DNA of 64,000 nt from Diphasiastrum complanatum (Eukaryota; Streptophyta; Lycopodiopsida; Lycopodiales; Lycopodiaceae): the NCBI GenBank assembly GCA_029204225.1, contig CM055092.1, forward strand, positions 24,512,381 to 24,576,380, read 5' to 3'. A program made the translations under genes and the position numbers. A model generated the notes under the pieces. That model worked only from the letters and a program-made list of their open reading frames with translations. It ran no database searches and was not told where the DNA came from. Below are positions 57,278 through 64,000 of the stretch, one piece after another. Position 1 is the stretch's first letter. Each line of letters opens with the position of its first letter.

Positions 57278-58824
57278 AAGCTCTTCCCTATGTTTTTGAG
57301 TTCTTTTTCAAGTTCTATTTAACAATGTTTTGATGACTTGTTCTTTGTTTTAAGTCACAACTTCTAATGTCAGGAAATAGTAGACCTTCACTTCAAGTTC
57401 ACATGGTACAGGAGGGTATAGGGTTCTGGAGCTATCCTACCTAATATGCTATGGATCATGGGTGAGTTGTTCACCACAATAGTGGATCTAGTGCATCTGC
57501 TTTGGCTTGGATGCTATGATGGATGTTGTGGGGAGATAGGCTCCTTGGTGGGAGGCCTATATACTGTCAAATCAGAGTTGGCAACGTCAAGTATGGGAAG
57601 TTGAGCCTGCATGAGATGTAGGAGAGGCAAATCATCATCAATATCTCTGGGAGATGGGCGAGCTACTCAGGTATAGCCTATGGTGAGGTTTGTCTACATT
57701 CATTCATTGAGTCCTTGGAAATGGATGGGGATCAGCTTTCAGGACTTATTGGACAGTTGGATATGCTTGGACGTGAGAGCATCTTGGTAGAGGTGCAGGC
57801 CATGGTTGAGGACCTGATTTGGTGACCAGTGGTGTAGTAGTGGATCTACAGGTGGCACAGGTGTTGGTACGATAGGATACCACTTATGGGTAGGCCTTGG
57901 TCATGTATGTGACACTTTATCATTCGTGTTGGTTTGCGTGAGTGTGTGTGGGCTTGCATGTTGCCTTGTCACGAGAGTTTAGATCTAAGTCGGAGTTTTA
58001 TGTGGTTGTGCATTTGCTACAGTAAAACAAAGAAGTCATTTATGCTGATTGACTTGTCATTGTCTACTAGCTATCTATCTGGTGAGGTTGAAATCTTATG
58101 GTGGCAGTAAGATTTCCTCAGGTTGAGTCTCAACTGCGCATTTATGTCAGGTTTACAGGTTTGTACTTGTAAGTGTCTCATAGGATGTCAGGCTAGCTAG
58201 ATGGAGGATGTAAGTCTCATGGTGGCAGTGAGATTTCCTCAGTTTGAGCCATGTCACTCATGTGGTCCACTTGTGGTCAAGTTGGATTGGGGACGAGTCA
58301 GTTGGTCGAGAGTATGGTGGTAGACTCTCTGTATGAGCATTGTGGTTGCATGATACTTTGTGAGTCAAAGCTGGTGGTTTGTATATGTTATTATGTAGTG
58401 GTGATAAATATTCAAAATTTCCTTTGGCCTTGTTATGAATAGATAATTTCCATGGTTTTGTGGCTGCTAAAAATGTTTTTAATTCTCCTTTTCTGCAGAC
58501 AGCTTTTGCTTTCAGAGCAAATCTTCAGGTAATTCGAAGCGAATTGTTATCACTAAAGGTAGTGATGATACGTACAACACTATGCTTTTTATCTCTAGAT
58601 TTATAGAAAGCAAGATGTCATTAATAGTTGCTAAAATCCAATCGTTCTTTGTTTCCAATACGACAAATTTTTTTCCATCTCCTTAACAATGTGCTGGAAA
58701 TTCATATGTTTTCTTAGCTACATCCAACAAAGCAGTAATAGTACAAGAATAACACAAACATGCTTATAGGGACCTATTTGGACCAGTACAAGATGTTGAG
58801 AATGTTATTCCAACCACTAGAAAG
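57278..58824 (+). repeat. Chimeric U-R repeat, copy 6, with unique left extension
   Basis: From about 57690 it matches copy 5 (QLSGLIGQLDM and VQAMVEDLIW coded near 57738-57825), then R proper through the AP2 exons to CCAACCACTAGAAA at 58824, where CopE begins. 57278-57690 is not matched elsewhere in the window; it contains a frame ending in the same VEDLIW stop, suggesting that U-R once encoded a longer protein. Not recognised. Confidence 0.65.
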
Positions 58825-59157
58825 TTAAGAAAACACAATTGAAAGCACCCGACCGGATCAATCACCACAACACAACTTCCAGTGCAACAAGAATACATAA
58901 TTACTCTCTTCAAACTGTATATTCCAGAACTAAAAAAAAAGATGAGTTCCTTAAAAACACTCAAAGGGCTCGTAAAAGAAAGATGGCCCGATAACTCTAG
59001 AACTAAGCACACATGGTGCCGTCGAAATAGGAAAGCACTGTAAAAGTCAATCATTGCTATTTTAACTCTCTCCCTCAATGATCACGTCACTTTTCATTTT
59101 AGAGTATACTCTATTCATGGAACATACCTCCATGATAGCATTACAAATAAAAGCTTT
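58825..59157 (-). other. CopE 3' end (LTR or 3' flank)
   Basis: Downstream of the RNase H stop on the minus strand there is a purine tract GAGGGAGAGAG (about 59064-59074), the expected place for second-strand priming, followed by about 240 bp that should be the 3' LTR, abutting R at 58824. I could not match this 240 bp to anything in 62878-64000, so a paired LTR is not shown. Confidence 0.5.
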
Positions 59158-59928
59158 TTACATAACTTGGTCTAAGCCAAGTTTAGCTCTAAAAGTTTCA
59201 AACTTTTCTTTACTTAAAGCTTTTGTAAATATATCAGCAACTTGTAACAACGTAGAACAATGTACAATACCAATGTCTTTAGATTGTAATTTTTCACGCA
59301 CAAAGTGATATTTTACTTGAATATGTTTTGTCCTTGCATGAAAGATTGGATTTTTAGCCAATTGTATTCCGCTTTGACTGTCACAAAAAATAATAGTGGG
59401 ATTTTCCTGCTTCATGCCAATCTCACATAACAACTTATGTAGCCAAATAGCTTCCTGGGTAGCAAAACTCAATGCTTTATATTCGGCTTCTGTGGAAGAA
59501 AGAGAAATAGTATCTTGCTTCTTGCTAGACCATGAAAAATAGCCGCTACCAAAATTGAAGGTATAACTTGTTGTTGACTTTCTATCATCTATACTTCCAG
59601 CCCAATCAGCATCAATATAACCTTGCAACTTAGGTAAAACACTTTGTCTTTTGTAGACTAGACCAAGGTTCGGTGTACCTTTTACATATCCCAAAGTCCT
59701 TTTTGCAGCTTTCCAATGGTTCAAAGTGGGTGATGACATGAATTGGCTAATCAAACTAACAGCGTAGCAGATATCAGGACGTGTAGTTGTAAGATATATT
59801 AAACTTCCAACTAGCTGACAAAATAGTGTAGTATCAACATGTGCACTATCATCAATACAAGATAATTTCTTACTAGCTTCGTAAGGGGTGATGAAAGGTT
59901 TGCACTCTGTCATGTGAAATCTCTCCAA
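59158..59928 (-). pseudogene. CopE RT end and RNase H
   Basis: 256 open codons in the same phase as the upstream 910-codon frame, separated by one TAG (about 59941-59946). It reads MERFHMTECKPFITPYEAS, LVGSLIYLTTTRPDICYAV, then RNase H: GYIDADWAGSIDDRKSTTSY (catalytic Asp), KQDTISLSSTEAEYKALSFA (Glu), FCDSQSGIQLAKNPIFHART (Asp), KHIQVKYHFVREKLQ and QVADIFTKALSKEKFETFRA. All RNase H residues expected for copia are present. It follows the Tork/Tnt1-like arrangement with RNase H last. Confidence 0.9.
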
Positions 59929-59943
59929 TATCTTGCCTACATA

Positions 59944-62877
59944 CTAGTTTTGACATAACCTGATATCACTGCTAGTTTGCCATACTTCGACACCCAAGCA
60001 ATAGTGCATAAGATCTAAATCTGTCATCTCAAATTGTTTGCACAAGTTGGCTTTGATAGAACAAGTAAGATTCTCATCATTGCCAGTGATAATGATATCA
60101 TCAACGTAAAGTACAATCAAGGCAATGCTATCATCATTTATAAGAACATAAAGATTTGGATCTGAATTTGTTCCCCCCCATGTGTCATGTCTTTGGATGG
60201 ATTCTATCTCTTCTTCCATTGCCCTTTGCCACTCTTTGTGATATTTTGTCTCATGAAAGGTTGATGGCTCTCGACACTTCAAAATGTCAGCCATTAAGGC
60301 ATAGTTCACATGATAACGATCGGGAGACTTCCTTTCCCATGTTGATCTTCTCACTTCACTTTGTGTGCTAGATCCTGTTTGATTTAGCTTTGCATCCTTC
60401 ATGATCTTTTCATACCATTTTGATATCTTAGATTCAGGTGATACACTACGTGGAGAGTACGTATCCCAAGGAGTGTCCAAGTAATGTCTCTTACTTCCAA
60501 CCAATTTCTCCTTCATTGCTCCTATTGGCAAGTACCTCCCCTTAGGCTCTTGAATAGGTGGTGTTTTTTCATATTCGCCCTCTCGACTTTCGTCCTCATG
60601 TGCATCATTTTGTGGAGCATCTTCATCATTTTCTTCCTCCAGAATTGTAAAAAGTCTCTTGATGCTTTCACCTTTTGCATGGTCTTCATCTTCATACCTA
60701 TGCGTTTCATCAAAGATCACATCTTTGCTAATGTGAATCTTGTTCATTACAGGATCAAAACACCTGTAAGCTTTTGTTCTTTCATCATAACCGACGAAGA
60801 TACACTTGATTGCTTTGGCATCAAGTTTCTTTTGCTCCTCCTTTGGCACATGTACATAGGCCTTACATCCAATGACACAAAATTTGTCGATTTTTGGCTT
60901 TATTCCAGTAAATGCTTCTTTAGGAGTCACATTTGGAACCGCAACTGTAGGGCTCCTATTTTGCAAGAACATTGCCGCACTGCACGCTTCCGACCAAAGT
61001 GAATCGGTCAAGCCCATTTGCTTCATCATGGAGTGTGCACTTTCCATAATAGTTCTGTTTTTCCGTTCAGCTACACCATTACTATGCGGCATGTGTGACT
61101 GTGTGAATTGTCTTTTAATGCCATGTTCTTTGCAAAAGTCTTCAAAATCATCAAATTTATATTCACCCCCTCTATCAGATCTTAGCACTTTTATGCATGC
61201 CTCTAGTTGGTTCTCTACCATAGTTTTGAACTCCTTGAAACGAGCAAAAGCGTCAGATTTCTTCTTCAAGTAATAAATCCATGTCCTTCTCGAGTAATCA
61301 TCTATGAAAGTCATAAAATAATATGCTTTTCCCAATGACATGGTCTTCATTGGACCGCACAGGTCGCTGTGAACTAGTTTTAGCGGTTTCTTAGCTCTTG
61401 CAGCTCCACGTTTCTTGAATGTCTCTCTGTGATGCTTTTCCATGATGCATCCTTCATATATTGCATGGTGATCATCCTGAAATGCTGGTAAGCCTATTAC
61501 CATCTTCAGCTTCGCCATCAATCTCAAGCTCCCATAGTTCAAATGACCAAGTCTTCTGTGCCATAACTCGGATTGAGATGCTGTTGAGATGGCCAAACCA
61601 TATTCACCTGATTTTGTAGCATCCAATTTATAAAGGCCACAGTTACTATCTCTATAACCCTTTGCCACCACTTTGCGGTTATGGTTCGTATCCTTCATAA
61701 GGCATCCATCCTTGACAAATTCAACTTTAAGATGTTGATTTGCCATTACACCAACAGAAAGCAAACTCTTTTTGAGTCCAGGAACATAAAGTACATTAGG
61801 GATATTTTTAATTTTGCCATCAGGAAATTGCACATGTACATTGCCCACACCCTGTATCTGGCATTCCTCTCCATTGGCTTGAGTGACCTTATCCCCATCA
61901 TGGATTGGTGAGAACTTTTCAAACCAATCATGTTTTCCGGTCATATGCCTTGTGGCGCCTGAATCTATGAACCATCTGGCACCATCATCAACTTGGGATG
62001 AGAATGTCGATGAGAAAACACTTGTCTCATCATCTTCTCCATCATCTTCGGCAATGTTTCCTTGTTGAGTCACTTTTCCCGCCTTTATGTCTGCTTTCTT
62101 CTTATAACACTCGCGTGCCCAATGGCCCGGTTTGTGGCAATAGTAACATTTTTCTTTCTTCTTCTTTTTTCCTTTTGAAGACGATTCTCCTTCGTCATCA
62201 TCATCCTTGGATTTCTTAGAAATCATTTTCCATCCTTTCTGCTTGCCTTTAGCAAGCAAGGCTTGATCCTCCTGTGGAGTTTGTCTTGACTTCACCACTT
62301 CGCGACGCTGCTCTTCTTGCAACATGATTCTGTGGAAGTCTTCAAAAGTAGGCAGCCTCTCCCTCGAAGCAATGCCGCTCACAAGCATCTGTAGCCCTTC
62401 CGAGACACCGCTAATTGTGGTATGTACCAATTCAATATCTCTGATTGGTTCTCCAATTGCCACAAGTTGATCTCTTAGCTCCTTTATCCTGGTGAAGAAG
62501 GATCCCACTGATTCATTTTCTTCCATCCTTATTGTGTTCAATCTCGACTTCAAGTACATGGCTCGAGCTAGATTGCAAGTTTGAAATTGCATTCTAAGAG
62601 CTTCCCAAACTCCCCTAGCTGTTGTGGCATCACTTATGTGAGTCATCACATGGTCTTTCACTGAAAGATTGATCAAGGATAATGCTCTCTATGACTTTTT
62701 ATCAAAGGCCCTTATATCACCTGGAGTGGTATTTGGTTAGACTTCAATACCTGCCACAATTTCCCACAACTCTTTTTCCATCAAAATGCTCTTCATTTTG
62801 AATTTCCAGATGTTGTAGTTAGAAGCCCCATCAAGTTTGCTTGCATCACTTAAAATGGCCTCATGGATGTTTGCCAT
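59944..62877 (-). pseudogene. CopE gag-protease-integrase-RT polyprotein with in-frame RT deletion
   Basis: Gag begins at an ATG at 62877-62875 (MANIHEAILSDASKLDGASN, WKFKMKSILMEKELWEIVAG). Two in-frame stops follow (TAA 62737-62739, TAG 62689-62691), then 910 open codons from 62676: gag to residue about 175, zinc knuckle CYYCHKPGHWAREC (177-190), protease DSG (238-240), pre-integrase with YEGCIMEKHHRETF (first Cys of the usual CEGC pair is Tyr), integrase Asp, Asp, Glu (FIDDYSRRTWIYYL, VLRSDRGGEYKFDD, NGVAERKNRTIMES), KCIFVGYDERTKAY, and RT. RT jumps in frame from RAMEEEIESIQRHDTWG to GTNSDPNLYVL, losing about 115 residues including the first catalytic Asp, while LYVDDIIITGND remains. It is the youngest-looking element here, with intact frames around precise lesions. 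It cannot reverse transcribe by itself. Confidence 0.9.
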
Positions 62878-64000
62878 CTCCGAACTGCTTAAAACTTCAC
62901 CTGCAGGCTATAAAGTGTATGCTAGAGCCAACCGTGATGTCAGAAATCGAAAATAATGACCTCCAATTTTTAGCTTACCATGCCACCCGCCGCTCTTTCG
63001 CCAAATTGAAAGCAAAACTGGTGTCGTTTTCCAAAATGCTTCACGTCACCAACTCCCAGCTTCTTGCCCAGTAGAATGGTGTAATCACTTTTGACGCACT
63101 TCGAACACTTTCTCCACGGCAATCACTATGTTTTGGTGTACCGTACTTGTAGGTACAGTCAGGGTGCCCTTCGTTCGGAGGCTATAGCCTTTCGTTTGGT
63201 CAAAATAAGCTAAAGGAGGTGAAAATAAGGGCAATTTGGGTTTTTAAACTGTTTCATCAGTGTAAAAAAACTTCACCCTTCAAAGACTTGGGACCCAACA
63301 ATTTTTTCAGTTTGAAGATTTTTAATGAGGTTTCAATGCACTTTGCACTTTAGACCCCTTCAGACTTTTTCACTTCAATCCAACGGATCCTTTAGATCCA
63401 ACGACCCACCCATTGTGAATGACCATCGTTGATCTGTATGAATCAAGATCAGACGGTTGTCAACGCGTTTGTGCGTTGATCAAAGGCCCTCGAAGTACTG
63501 AACACTTCGGGCCGCTAGCTGGTGATCACGACTGAGCGTGCGACAGCTCTCGCGACCTCTCCTCTTTCTCTCTCTACCAACGATGGAGTTTTCTCACTCC
63601 TTCACAGGCTATGGCAGCTCCTCATTAATCGCACTAGTTGCCTTCCTCCTCCACAGCCAGTCGCGGCCTTCCTACTTTCACAGCTTTGAAAATGTCCTCC
63701 TACAAGGAGATATCTCTGATTTTGTCTCTTGAAACCCTAGCAATTTTAAAGAGAAAAATATACTGAGAATTACTCAGGCTTTCCCCGAGCTTTCCTTTGC
63801 AGCTCCTAGCTGACTGAGGTCGTCCTACTGTAGGTTATCTTCTGCTCCAAACCGCTCTTCAAACCGTAATTCAAACCAATTACAAATGCCAAGCAACCCT
63901 CCAGAAGAATTTTTCAGCTTCAAACTTGCTTGCTTTTTTATTCAACCAACAATTTCCTGTCTCTGAATCCTTTTTACAGTTTTGAGACGTTCCACGAATC
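62878..64000. other. CopE 5' flank, unassigned
   Basis: Upstream of the CopE gag ATG. No LTR match to 58825-59060 and no TGGTATCAGAGC primer site is visible, so either the 5' LTR lies further out or this part was replaced. The short frames at 62841-63074 and 63538-63732 show no known domain; the latter starts in CT-rich sequence. No RNA gene is seen. Confidence 0.4.

Noticed and set aside
60484-61002. A 172-codon plus-strand frame across the CopE region, and similar frames at 24395-24718 and 60872-61273
   Set aside because: They are antisense shadows of the CopE integrase; the minus-strand frame has all domain motifs.
63538-63732. Short plus-strand frame near the window end
   Set aside because: No domain, starts in CT-rich sequence, and may be part of the CopE 5' flank on the other strand.

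Overview
This is nuclear DNA of a land plant. The evidence is TTTAGGG telomere-type repeats, a retrotransposon primer-binding site matching plant initiator-Met tRNA, an AP2/ERF transcription-factor domain split over very short exons, and dense Ty1/copia and Ty3/gypsy debris. A DUF7869-like gene, a type I recall mainly from non-seed plants and protists, hints at a fern, lycophyte or bryophyte, but the species cannot be named. There is no bacterial-style operon, no RNA gene that I can see, and no gene that looks intact: the window is a nested, rearranged repeat landscape. || Labels used here: CopA, CopB, CopC and CopE are four copia families. GypG and GypH are two gypsy families, both with chromodomain-like ends. 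U-R is a chimeric repeat ending in the 3' half of an AP2-like gene. D is a repeat that probably carries a gypsy integrase tail. || Layout: 1-1983 R(-); 1984-2600 CopB(+); 2600-5010 CopA LTR and pol(-); 5040-7774 U-R(+) patched with CopA; 8140-10938 AP2-like pseudogene 1(+); 11334-14057 DUF7869-like pseudogene(+); 14058-16355 GypG(-); 16356-18010 R and U(-); 18030-20402 CopA pol and LTR(+); 20403-21790 CopB(-); 21791-23014 R(+); 23030-24125 CopA(-); 24213-24772 CopE patch(+); 24773-26260 U-R(+); 26261-32319 complete GypH(-) with target duplication; 32320-33775 rest of that U-R; 34085-37130 tandem R/palindrome/D units; 37131-38285 CopB(-); 38285-38770 palindrome cluster; 39481-40690 D(-); 41095-41742 AP2 3' part(-); 41743-44245 AP2-like pseudogene 2(+); 44246-45288 D(+); 45660-46150 second palindrome cluster; 46151-46950 CopB(+); 46951-50742 CopA with gag(-); 50743-52768 CopC(+); 52769-56470 GypG(+); 57237-57277 telomere-like repeat; 57690-58824 U-R(+); 58825-62877 nearly intact CopE(-); 62878-64000 its 5' flank or unassigned sequence. 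|| Two large-scale structures stand out. Positions 1-6560 recur in inverted orientation at 16340-23010. Positions 37.1-47.0 kb form an imperfect inverted repeat around AP2-like pseudogene 2. Three copia/gypsy families carry shared or unusual lesions: CopA has its RT replaced by foreign sequence, CopB has a dead protease motif, and GypH lacks gag and part of RT. Several junctions show microhomology, suggesting repeated template switching or end-joining rather than simple transposition.
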